A stretch of 64,000 nucleotides of DNA from Clostridiales bacterium (lineage in GTDB: Bacteria; Bacillota; Clostridia; Christensenellales; UBA1242): contig SVHS01000002.1 in NCBI GenBank assembly GCA_015055745.1, forward strand, positions 124,001 through 188,000. Direction: 5' to 3'. Below are positions 17,992 through 27,000 of the stretch, one piece after another; the first letter of the stretch is position 1; each line of letters begins with the position of its first letter. A program made the position numbers and the translations under genes. The notes below the pieces were generated by a model, which worked only from the letters and a program-made list of their open reading frames with translations, made no database searches and was not told where the DNA came from.

Positions 17992-18294
17992 ATGGCAGAA
18001 GTAGAGCAAACAGTAGAGACTACAGCTGAGGTAAAAGACGAGACTAAAGTTGTGACTGATAAAAAGAAAGTTTTCAAGCACAGCATGAGAAATAAGAAAA
18101 AAGTCTGCGCTTTCTGTGAAGGCAAAAAGACTATTGATTACAAAGATGTCAATATGTTGAAGAAATATGTGACAGAGAAAGGTAAGATCATTCCTTCTCG
18201 TCAGACTGGTACTTGCAGTCGTCACCAGAGAGAGCTTACTACAGCTATCAAACGTGCTAGAAATATCGCATTGTTACCATTCAGCGGTGACTAA
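17992..18294 (+). CDS. rpsR: 30S ribosomal protein S18 with acidic N-terminal extension
   Basis: Residues from about 28 onward match S18 ([54 protein letters not shown]). The CxxC ... C ... H set suggests zinc binding. The first 25 residues form an extra Glu/Thr/Val-rich tail. GGAG precedes the ATG and a terminator follows. Confidence 0.96.
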   Translation: MAEVEQTVETTAEVKDETKVVTDKKKVFKHSMRNKKKVCAFCEGKKTIDYKDVNMLKKYVTEKGKIIPSRQTGTCSRHQRELTTAIKRARNIALLPFSGD

Positions 18295-18301
18295 TAATGA
18301 G

Positions 18302-18326
18302 AAATCCTGCATTTGCGGGATTTTTT
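18302..18326 (+). terminator. Terminator of the rpsF operon
   Basis: AAATCCTGC pairs with GCGGGATTT (two G-T pairs) across loop ATTT, followed by TTTT. Confidence 0.85.
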
Positions 18327-18344
18327 CTTTGAGATAAAAAATAT

Positions 18345-18373
18345 TTGCTTAATATTTCTAGTTTTGATATAAT
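18345..18373 (+). promoter_or_regulatory. prfB promoter, predicted leaderless
   Basis: -35 TTGCTT (18345-18350), exactly 17 bp, -10 TATAAT (18368-18373). The prfB ATG is at 18381, seven bases past the -10 box, with no Shine-Dalgarno sequence in between. Confidence 0.75.
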
Positions 18374-18380
18374 ACATTGT

Positions 18381-19490
18381 ATGAATATAGAAAATATCGG
18401 CGAAGAATTGAGCGAATTGGTCAATAAATTTGAATTGACCAAATCTTGTCTCCACCTTGGTGAAAATCAAGAAAAACTAAATAAAATGATGAGAGAGCGT
18501 GAATCTCTCAATTTTTGGAATAATCTAGATTATGCTATGCAGACAAATAAAGAAATCAAATCTTTACAAGATTTATTTGCTGAGGTGCAGACATTACAAG
18601 AACAAATTACCGAGCTCATCAAGACTGTAAAAGAGCTAGAAAAAGAGACAGATATCGAGATGTTAAATTTAGCATTTAGTGAGATGTTGGAGCTAAGGAA
18701 TAAAGTAAATGAGCTCAATGTCCGCACATTGCTAGACGAGAAGTATGACAATAATGATGCCATTATCACCATACATTCAGGTGCAGGTGGTACCGAGGCT
18801 CAAGATTGGGTGGTAATGCTAGCTAGAATGTATAAAATGTATGCCAATAAAAATGGCTTCAATTTTGACATAGTGGACAAGCTCGAGGGTGGAGACGCTG
18901 GACTAAAGAGTGTAGTCATCTGGTTAAAAGGTGAGTACGCTTATGGCAAACTCAAGAGTGAAATGGGTGTGCATAGATTGGTGCGTATCAGTCCCTTTGA
19001 TAGCAATAAAAGACGTCATACCAGCTTTGCGTCAGTGGAGGTGGTACCAGCTATCAATCAAGGCACTGAAGTAAAAGTAAATAATGATGACTTGCGTATA
19101 GATACCTATCGTAGTGGTGGTGCTGGAGGACAAAATGTCAACAAAGTAGAGACAGCGGTGCGTATTACTCATATACCGACTGGTATAGTAGTCACTTGTC
19201 AAAACGAAAGAAGTCAGCTACAAAATAGAGAAAATGCATTGAAGATTTTGACTAGTAAATTAGTCGCTATGGAAGAAGAAAAACAAAGACAAAATCTAAA
19301 TGATATCAAAGGTGATCTAAAGAGGATAGAATGGGGTAGTCAGATAAGGAGTTATGTGTTTCAGCCTTACACTATGGTCAAAGATCACAGGACAGACTTT
19401 GAGACCAGCGATGTCCAAGCGGTAATGGACGGTGAGCTCACACCTTTTATCAACGAATACTTAAGAAAATCTCATGTGAATATAGATTAA
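18381..19490 (+). CDS. prfB: Peptide chain release factor 2
   Basis: RF2 reads UGA and UAA. The 369-residue protein has the stop-codon-reading SPF tripeptide in [11 protein letters not shown] and the peptidyl-hydrolysis motif [11 protein letters not shown] chose the ATG at 18381 because it aligns with the RF2 N-terminus and follows a perfect promoter; an upstream ATG at 18345 overlaps the -35 box. The frame is continuous through the region where most bacteria have the in-frame UGA and +1 programmed frameshift, so that autoregulation is absent here. Confidence 0.95.
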   Translation: MNIENIGEELSELVNKFELTKSCLHLGENQEKLNKMMRERESLNFWNNLDYAMQTNKEIKSLQDLFAEVQTLQEQITELIKTVKELEKETDIEMLNLAFSEMLELRNKVNELNVRTLLDEKYDNNDAIITIHSGAGGTEAQDWVVMLARMYKMYANKNGFNFDIVDKLEGGDAGLKSVVIWLKGEYAYGKLKSEMGVHRLVRISPFDSNKRRHTSFASVEVVPAINQGTEVKVNNDDLRIDTYRSGGAGGQNVNKVETAVRITHIPTGIVVTCQNERSQLQNRENALKILTSKLVAMEEEKQRQNLNDIKGDLKRIEWGSQIRSYVFQPYTMVKDHRTDFETSDVQAVMDGELTPFINEYLRKSHVNID

Positions 19491-19517
19491 AAAATAGACC
19501 AAGTGGTCTATTTTTTT
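19490..19517. terminator. Bidirectional terminator after prfB
   Basis: AAAAATAGACC and GGTCTATTTTT form an 11-bp hairpin with loop AAGT, bounded by A- and T-runs between converging genes. Confidence 0.9.
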
Positions 19518-20371
19518 ATTTTTGCTTTGCAGTGAGGACATCTTCTATCTGTACGATTGAGTGTCTCTCCACAAAAATCACAATATTGTGGAGATTGAGA
19601 ATCTTGGGTAGATGTGGTTGTATCGGTAGTAGAAGTGTCTGCTTGTTTGTTGTCTATGATTTCTTGTTTATTTTTCGCTATGATGACGATTAGAGCTATC
19701 AAGGAACCCGCAGATAATACTCCGCCAATACTAAGCAAGATAGTAGAAACTGTCTTATCTCTTGTGGCTTCTATATATTCACCGTCCGCTGTGATAGGAT
19801 AATCTCCACATAGCATAGGTATAGAGTCACTTTCATAAGTGGTGTTTATATGCTCGACTGCGATAAGTATAGATTGATTTTTAGTTATTTCAAAGATTTC
19901 ATCTTGTGTAAATGTAGAATAAGTATAGCCTTCTACTTTATATCCATCATCAGCGATAAATTCATATATAAAATACCATTTTCCACACTCACGATTGTAA
20001 TATATGGTTTTGATGACTCCTTCTTGTATGTAGCTAGGATTGGCTTCTGCTCGTGCAATCATATTTTGATAGTATTGGTAGTCTACTTCTATATTTTTTA
20101 TTTCATTATTGGTATTAGATAAAATAATACCGCTAATTCCACAAAGGACAATACAGCAAAACAAAGATATGAGCAAAACTACTGCTGCTAAATTTGCTTT
20201 ACCACTCAGAGTATATCTTCTATGTCCAAATATAAGGACTGTAGGACCGTGATGATGTCTATGTCTACCTCCGAATGATTGTCCGCCGCCAAAAGATGAT
20301 CCGCCTCCGCCGAAGCTAGCTCCTCCGCTACTATGGCTACCGCGACTTCCTCCATGAGAACCCGATGGCAT
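19508..20371 (-). CDS. Membrane protein with Gly/Ser/His-rich N-terminus and C-terminal zinc ribbon
   Basis: Family not recognised. Starting at the ATG at 20371 (preceded by GGGAGGGA) the product has 287 residues: a low-complexity Gly/Ser stretch, an HRHHHG run, a membrane segment (about residues 55-80), an extracytoplasmic domain with several cysteines, a second membrane segment (about 205-230), a Thr/Ser/Asp linker and a terminal CDFCG...CPHC zinc ribbon. The layout suggests an integral membrane protein with both ends inside. An ATG at 20404 would add 11 residues but lacks a Shine-Dalgarno sequence. Confidence 0.7.
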   Translation of the reverse strand: MPSGSHGGSRGSHSSGGASFGGGGSSFGGGQSFGGRHRHHHGPTVLIFGHRRYTLSGKANLAAVVLLISLFCCIVLCGISGIILSNTNNEIKNIEVDYQYYQNMIARAEANPSYIQEGVIKTIYYNRECGKWYFIYEFIADDGYKVEGYTYSTFTQDEIFEITKNQSILIAVEHINTTYESDSIPMLCGDYPITADGEYIEATRDKTVSTILLSIGGVLSAGSLIALIVIIAKNKQEIIDNKQADTSTTDTTTSTQDSQSPQYCDFCGETLNRTDRRCPHCKAKIKK

Positions 20372-20442
20372 AATTCCCTCCCAATATGCTAAAAAGGATA
20401 GCATAATTAAAAATTTTAGTCAACGAAATAAAAATCACACGC

Positions 20443-20471
20443 TTGCCAAAATCAATATTATGTAGTATACT
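20443..20471 (+). promoter_or_regulatory. tsaD promoter, predicted leaderless
   Basis: -35 TTGCCA (20443-20448), 17 bp, -10 TATACT (20466-20471), then the start codon at 20479 only seven bases later. Confidence 0.7.
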
Positions 20472-20478
20472 AATATTT

Positions 20479-21489
20479 ATGAGTAAAGGATTTAAAATAT
20501 TATCTATAGAGACTAGCTGTGATGAGACTAGCTGTGCTGTCGTGGTGGACGGCAGAGTTTGTCTTTCCAATATTGTATCTAGCCAGATAGATATACATAC
20601 TAGATTTGGTGGTGTAGTGCCAGAGGTGGCGAGTAGAAATCATATCACTGCTATAGATAATGTAGTCAAATTAGCCCTTATTGAAGCAAAGTTAGAGCTA
20701 AAAGACATCGACGCTATAGCGGTCACGTATGGTGCTGGTCTTATAGGTTCGCTTTTGGTGGGGGTAAGCTATGCCAAAGGCTTAGCTTATGCTACATGCA
20801 AGCCACTGATCGCGGTAAATCATATCTATGGACACATTGCTGGTAATTATTTGACATATCCAAAGCTTGAGCCACCATTCATTTGCTTATTGGTCAGTGG
20901 TGGACATACCGCTATCATCAAAGTGCAAGATTACAATCATCATGAGATCATTGGCAATACTCTAGATGACGCTGTGGGTGAGTGCTTTGATAAAGTAGCT
21001 CGTGTATTAGGACTAGGTTATCCTGGCGGTCCAAAAGTGAGTAAGCTAGCAGAGAATGGACAAGCGAATATACAGTTCACCAAGCCAAATGATACTTTGG
21101 GATATAACTTTAGCTTTAGCGGTAAGAAGACAGCTGTCATAAACTATGTTCACAAGCTAGAGCAGGCTGGCAAGCCTTTACCAAAAGAAGACATTTGTGC
21201 TAGCTTTGAGACATGGGTGGTAGATGAGCTAGTGGAGAAGACTACTCGTGCTTGTATAGATTGTGGTTATGATAAAATAGTAGTCGCAGGTGGAGTGAGT
21301 GCCAATACTAGATTAAGGAAAGAGCTTATGGAAAAAGCTAAAGAAAATAATATTTCTTGCTTTGTACCAAAGTTTGAATACTGTACAGACAATGCTGCTA
21401 TGATAGGTAGTGCGGCTTATTATGCCTATCAAGACGGCGTAGGATTGGCTGATATGAGCCTAGCACCAAAGCCAAGTTTAAGTCTATAG
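20479..21489 (+). CDS. tsaD: tRNA threonylcarbamoyladenosine synthase subunit TsaD
   Basis: TsaD (Gcp/YgjD) transfers the threonylcarbamoyl group to A37 of ANN-decoding tRNAs. The 336-residue protein has the ASKHA-fold start ILSIETSCDETS, the metal-binding HIYGHI motif, LVSGGHTAI, DDAVGECFDKVAR and VAGGVSANTRLR. The ATG at 20479 gives the conserved N-terminus; an upstream ATG at 20443 overlaps the promoter. tRNA-Arg follows 24 bp later. Confidence 0.96.
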   Translation: MSKGFKILSIETSCDETSCAVVVDGRVCLSNIVSSQIDIHTRFGGVVPEVASRNHITAIDNVVKLALIEAKLELKDIDAIAVTYGAGLIGSLLVGVSYAKGLAYATCKPLIAVNHIYGHIAGNYLTYPKLEPPFICLLVSGGHTAIIKVQDYNHHEIIGNTLDDAVGECFDKVARVLGLGYPGGPKVSKLAENGQANIQFTKPNDTLGYNFSFSGKKTAVINYVHKLEQAGKPLPKEDICASFETWVVDELVEKTTRACIDCGYDKIVVAGGVSANTRLRKELMEKAKENNISCFVPKFEYCTDNAAMIGSAAYYAYQDGVGLADMSLAPKPSLSL

Positions 21490-21513
21490 ATAGTGGTCTT
21501 TTGACCATTATAT

Positions 21514-21588
21514 GCGTTTATGGTGTAATGGATAGCACAATGGTCTTCGGAACCATTAGCGAGGGTTCGAATCCTTCTAGACGCACCA
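21514..21588 (+). tRNA. tRNA-Arg (anticodon TCG)
   Basis: Acceptor GCGTTTA pairs with TAGACGC, the D-loop contains GGTGTAATGG, the anticodon stem ATGGT/ACCAT encloses CTTCGGA (anticodon TCG), and the T-arm holds GTTCGAATC. CCA is encoded. Confidence 0.95.
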
Positions 21589-21610
21589 AAATAAAGAAAA
21601 ATGGAGAAAA

Positions 21611-21997
21611 ATGAAATTTAGAGACATCATACAGTCTCATGAAATGTATGGGACTAAAGCAGAAGATATAATTAAAAGGAATGGATATGGAGACATCTTG
21701 GAAGATGTCGTGACAGCGCCGTGGTGGAGCAATACTATTTTTGCTCAATATCCACACATTGACCACTTCTTAGAGTTAGGTTGTGAAACGATAGAAATGG
21801 AGTCTTCAGCATTATTTAGATGTGGTAATCTGACAAATATCAAGACATCGGCTATCTTTTGTATCTCTGACAACACCATTAAAAACAAATCTCTATTTAG
21901 TGGAAGGACTGATGAAGAAAGAAAAGCGAGACGTCATATTAGAGACCATGTTATCCCTAGAATAATAATTGAACTTTTCCACAACAATATCCACTAG
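21611..21997 (+). pseudogene. Fragment of a nucleoside phosphorylase (C-terminal half)
   Basis: The 128-residue product matches the C-terminal half of the PNP/uridine phosphorylase family: the conserved E-x-E-S block is present as IEMESSALF (residues 61-69), followed by AIFCISDN and HIRDHVIPRIIIELF. Family members have about 240-260 residues; the N-terminal half with the phosphate- and base-binding loops is missing, and tRNA-Arg sits where it should be. A weak GGAG lies before the ATG, so the fragment could be translated, but enzyme activity is unlikely. Confidence 0.7.
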
Positions 21998-22052
21998 GTT
22001 AAAATTATTTTCTTTTATTTCATAAAAAGTTAAAAAATTTTTTAAATAGTCG

Positions 22053-22111
22053 TTGACAAACTGCTTTTGTTGTGCTAATATACTAGTACACCTGAGCAGG
22101 TGTTTTTTTAA
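22053..22111 (+). promoter_or_regulatory. Promoter of the rpmG-secE-nusG operon with hairpin at +1
   Basis: TTGACA (22053-22058), 17 bp, TAATAT (22076-22081). The predicted start near 22088 is the first base of ACACCTGAGCAGGTGT followed by seven T, a terminator-shaped hairpin at the extreme 5' end of the mRNA. Confidence 0.7.
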
Positions 22112-22170
22112 GGCTAAACAAGTTTTGGCATAAAAAAGCACCAATACAGATAAAAAAGGAGAATTTAGAA

Positions 22171-22341
22171 ATGGCAAAGAAAGCAAAATCTAAAAGAGAG
22201 AAGATTATTTTAGAGTGTACAGAGTGCAAAGAGAGAAACTACAACACTGCTAAAAACAAGGCAAATGACCCTGATAGAATTGAATTGAACAAGTATTGCC
22301 CTAAGTGTAAGAAAACTACAAAACACAAAGAAACTAAATAG
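22171..22341 (+). CDS. rpmG: 50S ribosomal protein L33
   Basis: A 56-residue protein, [18 protein letters not shown]..., with two CxxC pairs (CTEC, CPKC) marking the zinc-binding form of L33 and a lysine-rich tail. AAAAAGGAG precedes the ATG. It heads the common Firmicutes order rpmG-secE-nusG-rplK-rplA. Confidence 0.95.
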   Translation: MAKKAKSKREKIILECTECKERNYNTAKNKANDPDRIELNKYCPKCKKTTKHKETK

Positions 22342-22349
22342 AGGTGAGT

Positions 22350-22652
22350 ATGTCTAATAACAATCAAACTCCTACCAATGAAAATGTAGAAGTAAAGACT
22401 GACAACAAAGTAGTCGAGGTCAAGGCTAAAGATGTAGCTAAGGACAAAAAGAAAAAAGACAAAGTAAAGAAACCTAACAAAATGGTAAAGGCGATCAAAG
22501 ATACTGGTAATGAATTGAAAAAAGTATCATGGCCTTCATTTAAGCAGGTGGTAAAACAGACTGGTATAGTTTTGGTAGTGGTCTTGGTTTTTGCCTTGGT
22601 GATATTTGGATTTGAAAGACTTTGCTCTTGGTTGACCGGTTTCTTATATTAA
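22350..22652 (+). CDS. secE: Preprotein translocase subunit SecE
   Basis: SecE is the small essential subunit of the SecYEG channel. The 100-residue protein has a lysine-rich cytoplasmic N-terminal tail and one membrane segment (about residues 73-98) preceded by the conserved amphipathic part ELKKVSWPSFKQVVKQT. I chose the ATG at 22350, preceded by GAGGTGAG, rather than a GTG two codons earlier. Confidence 0.94.
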   Translation: MSNNNQTPTNENVEVKTDNKVVEVKAKDVAKDKKKKDKVKKPNKMVKAIKDTGNELKKVSWPSFKQVVKQTGIVLVVVLVFALVIFGFERLCSWLTGFLY

Positions 22653-22672
22653 ATTGATTTTAAGGAGTAATA

Positions 22673-23233
22673 ATGGCTATAGTAGATAAAAACATAGATA
22701 AAGAACCAAAGTGGTATGTACTTCACGTATATTCAGGCTATGAAAATGTAGCTAAGCAAAACTTAGAGATTACTGTCGGCAAATACAACCTTCAAGACCG
22801 TATTTTTGAGATCATTATTCCTATGGAAGATGAATTGGTAGAAAAACGCGGAAAGAAAGTGCTAGTCCCAAAGAAGACAATGCCTGGATATATGCTAGTC
22901 AGAATGATTTATGGTGATGATATTTGGCACGCTGTGACTCGTACTATGTACATTACAGGTTTTGTAGGACCTAAAGGTAGACCTATCCCTATCACAGACG
23001 AAGAAGCTAGGAAGATGGGTGTGGACGGATCTACTAATACTGAGGCTAAGTTTGACATAGAGGTCAAAGTGGGCGATATGGTGGAGATTATCGAAGGCTC
23101 ACTAGCTAGCTTTGTAGGTACAGTCAAAGCTGTCGATGAAGAAAATCAGAAAGTGACTTGTATGGTCGAGATGTTTGGTCGTGAGAGCGAAGTCGAGCTT
23201 GGATTTAACCAAATACGTATCAGTACAAAATAA
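22673..23233 (+). CDS. nusG: Transcription termination/antitermination protein NusG
   Basis: NusG binds RNA polymerase and couples it to Rho or ribosomes. The 186 residues have the NGN domain (KWYVLHVYSGYENVAKQNLE at 13-32, then PGYMLVRMI and YITGFVG) and the C-terminal KOW domain (VGDMVEIIEGSLASFVGTV). AAGGAG precedes the start. Confidence 0.96.
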   Translation: MAIVDKNIDKEPKWYVLHVYSGYENVAKQNLEITVGKYNLQDRIFEIIIPMEDELVEKRGKKVLVPKKTMPGYMLVRMIYGDDIWHAVTRTMYITGFVGPKGRPIPITDEEARKMGVDGSTNTEAKFDIEVKVGDMVEIIEGSLASFVGTVKAVDEENQKVTCMVEMFGRESEVELGFNQIRISTK

Positions 23234-23237
23234 CCAC

Positions 23238-23335
23238 TTGACAAAATGGAAAATTTGAGTTATAGTATTTTGTGGAAACTAATCAGCCCTAAAGAGAGAG
23301 ACTTTTGTGGGAGAATTACATTCAGTAATACCACA
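23238..23335 (+). promoter_or_regulatory. rplKA promoter and probable r-protein leader
   Basis: TTGACA (23238-23243), 17 bp, TATAGT (23261-23266). In the leader, TGTGG (23306-23310) pairs with CCACA (23331-23335) and ATTAC (23315-23319) with GTAAT (23325-23329), leaving an asymmetric internal loop GAGA against A. A stem of this type containing GTGGGAG resembles L1-binding sites, which autoregulate rplKA in many bacteria; this assignment is inference. Confidence 0.5.
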
Positions 23336-23364
23336 CCATTAAAATAAAAAAGGAGATTTTGAAA

Positions 23365-23805
23365 ATGGCAAAGAAAGTTAAAGCAATTGTTAACATTCAA
23401 TTACCAGCTGCAAAAGCCACTCCAGGGCCACCAGTAGGTAGTTCTCTTGGACCACATGGTATCAATATCGCAGGCTTCGTAAAAGAATTTAACGACAGGA
23501 CTGCTAACCAAGTAGGATTTACTATCCCTTGTGTTATCACAATTTTTGAAGACAGAAGTTTCACTTTCGTCTTAAAACAGCCACCTGCAGCTGACTTGAT
23601 CATGAAGGAAGCAGGTATTGAAAAGGGTAGCGATAAAGCCCCTAAAAACAAAGTTGGAAAAATTACTGTCGATCAACTTAAGAAAATCGCAGAGGCTAAG
23701 ATGCCTGACCTCAATGCTGCTAGCTTGGAGTCAGCTATGAGTATGATAGCTGGTTCTTGCAGAAGTATGGGTGTCGTTGTGGAGGGCTACAATGAAAAGA
23801 AGTAA
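23365..23805 (+). CDS. rplK: 50S ribosomal protein L11
   Basis: The 146-residue protein shows the L11 signature: [33 protein letters not shown], then the C-terminal rRNA-binding part with [15 protein letters not shown] and [12 protein letters not shown]. The ATG at 23365 is spaced from GGAG at 23351 and gives the conserved start. Its end overlaps rplA by 14 bp. Confidence 0.97.
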   Translation: MAKKVKAIVNIQLPAAKATPGPPVGSSLGPHGINIAGFVKEFNDRTANQVGFTIPCVITIFEDRSFTFVLKQPPAADLIMKEAGIEKGSDKAPKNKVGKITVDQLKKIAEAKMPDLNAASLESAMSMIAGSCRSMGVVVEGYNEKK

Positions 23806-24481
23806 AAATTATAACGAAAGTTTGAAGCTCATCGACAAGACTAAGCTATATGAAGCAAAAGAGGCTATGGACTTGGTGGTAAACACTGCAAAAGCTAAAT
23901 TTGATGAGACAGTGGAATTACACGTTCGTCTTGGTGTAGATGGTCGTAATGCTGACCAGCAAGTACGTGGCGTGGTAGTATTGCCAGAAGGTACTGGTAA
24001 GACTGTAAGAGTACTTGTTATCGCTAAGGGTGACAAGGCTGAAGAAGCTAAGAAGGCTGGCGCTGATATCGTAGGCGACGATGATGTTGTAGCTAAGATT
24101 ATGGGCGGCTGGTTAGACTTTGACGTATGTATCACTACTCCAGATATGATGGGTGTGATTGGTCGTTGTGCTCGTATCCTAGGACCAAAAGGTTTGATGC
24201 CAAATCCTAAGAGCGGTACTGTGACTATGGACGTGACTAAGGCTATCAATGATGTAAAAGCTGGTAAAGTAGAGTATCGTCTTGACAAGCAAAATATTGT
24301 ACACGTACGTATCGGTAAGGTTAGCTTCGGTGCTGACAGATTGTATACAAACTTGACTACTGTAATGGACGCTATCATCAAAGCGAAGCCAGCAGCAGCT
24401 AAGGGTACTTACTTGAAGTCTACTTATGTGTCTACTACCATGGGACCAAGTATTAAAGTTAATTACAGCGAAGTAAAATAA
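23792..24481 (+). CDS. rplA: 50S ribosomal protein L1
   Basis: The 229-residue protein has the L1 features [23 protein letters not shown] split across residues 37-60, [21 protein letters not shown], and the terminal [11 protein letters not shown] placed the start at the ATG that gives KRSKNYNES, overlapping rplK, which indicates translational coupling. Confidence 0.97.
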   Translation: MKRSKNYNESLKLIDKTKLYEAKEAMDLVVNTAKAKFDETVELHVRLGVDGRNADQQVRGVVVLPEGTGKTVRVLVIAKGDKAEEAKKAGADIVGDDDVVAKIMGGWLDFDVCITTPDMMGVIGRCARILGPKGLMPNPKSGTVTMDVTKAINDVKAGKVEYRLDKQNIVHVRIGKVSFGADRLYTNLTTVMDAIIKAKPAAAKGTYLKSTYVSTTMGPSIKVNYSEVK

Positions 24482-24482
24482 T

Positions 24483-24508
24483 AAAAAGTGGCTAATTGCC
24501 GCTTTTTT
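24483..24508 (+). terminator. Terminator after rplA
   Basis: AAAAAGTGGC pairs with GCCGCTTTTT (one G-T pair) across loop TAATT, followed by T residues. Confidence 0.85.
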
Positions 24509-24547
24509 GTTTGGAATAATTAATTTATATTTGACATAAAATACAAT

Positions 24548-25009
24548 ATGAAAAATAGTGTATCAAGAGTAATTTCGATTTTATTGCCAATAGTGTTGGT
24601 TGCTGTATTGGGTAGTATATTTGTAAATTTAGGTATGGACTGGTTTGATAGTTTAGAGAAACCTAGTCAATGGATACCAAATGTAATAATACCTATAGTA
24701 TGGAGTGTGATTTACATTACATTTGCAGTAATATTGATTAGGTGGCAGTCAGAAGAAGATATTCCTGTCGCTATAAGGGTGCTATTGATTATCAATGGTG
24801 TCTTAAATGTAGTCTGGTGTCTTGTCTTCTTTACATTAAAATTGACTTTTATAGGTAATATTGTCATCATTCTCAATCTAATCTTTGCGATAGCTTTGTG
24901 GATAAATATCTTTAGTCAAAAGAAAGTTTATGCATATATATTATCTATATATCCTATTTGGCTTAGCATAGCTACTACATTAAATACTGCTATATGGATA
25001 TTAAATTAA
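24548..25009 (+). CDS. tspO: TspO/MBR-family membrane protein
   Basis: A 153-residue protein with five hydrophobic segments. The family signature is seen in WFDSLEKPSQWIPNVIIPIVWSV (residues 27-50, split here only by position) and in the Trp-rich later helices (VVWCLVFF). TspO proteins bind porphyrins and related ligands in the membrane; the role in this organism is unknown. A possible -10 TACAAT directly abuts the ATG, so the true promoter is unclear. Confidence 0.85.
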   Translation: MKNSVSRVISILLPIVLVAVLGSIFVNLGMDWFDSLEKPSQWIPNVIIPIVWSVIYITFAVILIRWQSEEDIPVAIRVLLIINGVLNVVWCLVFFTLKLTFIGNIVIILNLIFAIALWINIFSQKKVYAYILSIYPIWLSIATTLNTAIWILN

Positions 25010-25033
25010 AAAAATGGCTAATGCCATTTTTTT
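25008..25033. terminator. Bidirectional terminator after tspO
   Basis: AAAATGGC and GCCATTTT form an 8-bp hairpin with loop TAAT between converging genes, with A- and T-runs on both sides. Confidence 0.85.
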
Positions 25034-25463
25034 ATTGTTTACCTGTAGAGCCGATACCGCCTCTATCTTTGTCATCGAGATGCTCGACGGTAGTGATAGT
25101 GTGAGTAGGCTGATGAGCAATAATTCTAAATTGACATATCCTATCGTTTTTGTGTATGACAGTATCACGCATGGCTAGAGCAGGCATCATCCATTGGTCA
25201 TTGTCTCCGCTGTAGCTCTCATCTATGACACCGATACTATTTGTCTGCAGGATACCAAAGTTTTTAAAGGTACTACTGCGAGGGGCGACTATTGCCTCAT
25301 AGCCCGCTGGTAATTTCATACCTACACCAAGCTTGATTAGTCTAAATTCTCCAGCTTTCATTTCGATTTCTTCGGCACTCCTTAGGTCGTACCAATCGCT
25401 CTTGTTCTCTATGAATTTGATAGGTTCGACATCTGTAAAATATTTAACCTTGATTTCTAACAT
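25032..25463 (-). CDS. dut: dUTP diphosphatase
   Basis: Dut hydrolyses dUTP to dUMP. The 143-residue protein carries the five trimeric dUTPase motifs: YDLRSAE, PRSSTF, GVIDESYSGDN, RICQFRI and RGGIGSTGK at the C-terminus. The ATG at 25463 has GGAG upstream and gives a normal start; an ATG at 25493 would add ten residues of no family similarity. Confidence 0.95.
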   Translation of the reverse strand: MLEIKVKYFTDVEPIKFIENKSDWYDLRSAEEIEMKAGEFRLIKLGVGMKLPAGYEAIVAPRSSTFKNFGILQTNSIGVIDESYSGDNDQWMMPALAMRDTVIHKNDRICQFRIIAHQPTHTITTVEHLDDKDRGGIGSTGKQ

Positions 25464-25516
25464 AAAAATTCTCCTGAAATCATTGTAGCACATTTCAAGA
25501 GAATTTCAAATTAATT

Positions 25517-26992
25517 TTACCTAATCACGACTTTACCTTTTATCCAACTATCGAAAAAGTTTGATAGCTCTTGTTTGCTGGCACATTCAAATGCGTCTAT
25601 GAGGTCAGATGGTGTAGCGTTTGTGTATTTATTATTTTGGAAATATGTCTGCAGTCCATCTAAGAAATCATCTTCACCTATGAGCTGGTATAGGCTCTCA
25701 TACATAAGTACACCTTTTACATAAGTGCAATAGGTGTATTCTGGCTCGGTATTGTATAGATCGACAGCGCGCATGCTTGTATCTATGTCTCCAAGAACGT
25801 CATTGTATACAGATATAAATAAAGTGTAGTTTGATTTCGAGATGTCTACCATTTGGTCGTGAGTGAAACTGTATCCTTCGTTATAATCGTAGAAAAGTAT
25901 AGTGGAGTATTCAGTCAAAGCTTCATCTAGCCAAGGATAAGTATATTCGTCATTGCCTACTATACCATACCACCATTGATGAGCGATTTCATGTATGATG
26001 ACATTTAGATAATCGTCTTGATACTCTATATCTTGACTTATCATGACAAGATTGGGATATTCCATACCGCCATACACAAAGTCAGTCTTCACTATAGACA
26101 ATGTTTCATACGGATATTCTCCAAAAAGCTTGGAAAACGTTTTGATAGAGTCCACGCCTGCTTTTAAAGAAGCATCAGGAGTCTTGTCATCGAAATAATA
26201 ATATTCTACAGTAGTGTCGTCTACCTTTTCGCTGATGACTTCAAAGTCATCGCTCAATACGAGCGCAAAATCTCTTACCAAGCTCGCATCAAAGTTGGTA
26301 GTCTTTTTATTATTAGCAGTTTTTTCATCAGTTTTTACACCTGTAGCGGTCACTACATATTGGCTGTCGGTCGTGATATTCACACTATAATTTGCCATAT
26401 CGCTATAGAAAGGGTCACCGTTCGCGTGGTAGCCATTTGTATTAAAGGAGTCATTTTCATACACGCAAGCTATAGGATAAAAATTGGCTAGATTGATAGT
26501 ATTTTCTCCGTAGCCAAATCTATGCTCACAGTTTGGCAAGGTAAAGCAAAAATTTATTTCTATACATACGCTATCTTCTGGCATTAGACTATTGTCAAGA
26601 TTGACACAGAGTATGGCGTCAAATTCACCATCATAAACCACGGCTTTTTCATTGCCATTAGTGAGCACGCGAGATACATTAAAATCTGCATAGCTCATAC
26701 CATTGGGATAAGCATTGTTTAGTTTTGTACTGGAAACTACTTTATCTGTAGCTCCCTCAGTGAAAAACTGTGGATAAAGGTGAAATTTTATGGTTTTGAG
26801 TATTGCACCGGTATTGTTGACATAATTCACTTTTTGATACACGTCCACTTTTTTTGTTTCAATATCTAGATCGATTGAAATCTCATAGTCGCTGAGATTG
26901 GTGCTTAGGTCGTCGATATTGTCAGATTTTTTACAGCCCACACATGTGAAAATCACTAGCATTGATAAAATAAATACATATATTTTTTTCAT
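25517..26992 (-). CDS. M1-family metallopeptidase lipoprotein
   Basis: A 491-residue secreted lipoprotein: a signal peptide with the lipobox-like TCVGC at about residue 20, then an aminopeptidase-N-type domain with the substrate-binding GGMEYPN and the zinc motif HEIAHQWW ... LDEALTEY (HExxH-x18-E). The C-terminal part after the catalytic region is short. It should sit outside the cell, membrane-tethered, trimming peptides. Its upstream region is shared with the divergent dnaD and contains DnaA boxes. Confidence 0.9.
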   Translation of the reverse strand: MKKIYVFILSMLVIFTCVGCKKSDNIDDLSTNLSDYEISIDLDIETKKVDVYQKVNYVNNTGAILKTIKFHLYPQFFTEGATDKVVSSTKLNNAYPNGMSYADFNVSRVLTNGNEKAVVYDGEFDAILCVNLDNSLMPEDSVCIEINFCFTLPNCEHRFGYGENTINLANFYPIACVYENDSFNTNGYHANGDPFYSDMANYSVNITTDSQYVVTATGVKTDEKTANNKKTTNFDASLVRDFALVLSDDFEVISEKVDDTTVEYYYFDDKTPDASLKAGVDSIKTFSKLFGEYPYETLSIVKTDFVYGGMEYPNLVMISQDIEYQDDYLNVIIHEIAHQWWYGIVGNDEYTYPWLDEALTEYSTILFYDYNEGYSFTHDQMVDISKSNYTLFISVYNDVLGDIDTSMRAVDLYNTEPEYTYCTYVKGVLMYESLYQLIGEDDFLDGLQTYFQNNKYTNATPSDLIDAFECASKQELSNFFDSWIKGKVVIR

Positions 26993-27000
26993 AATGATAC

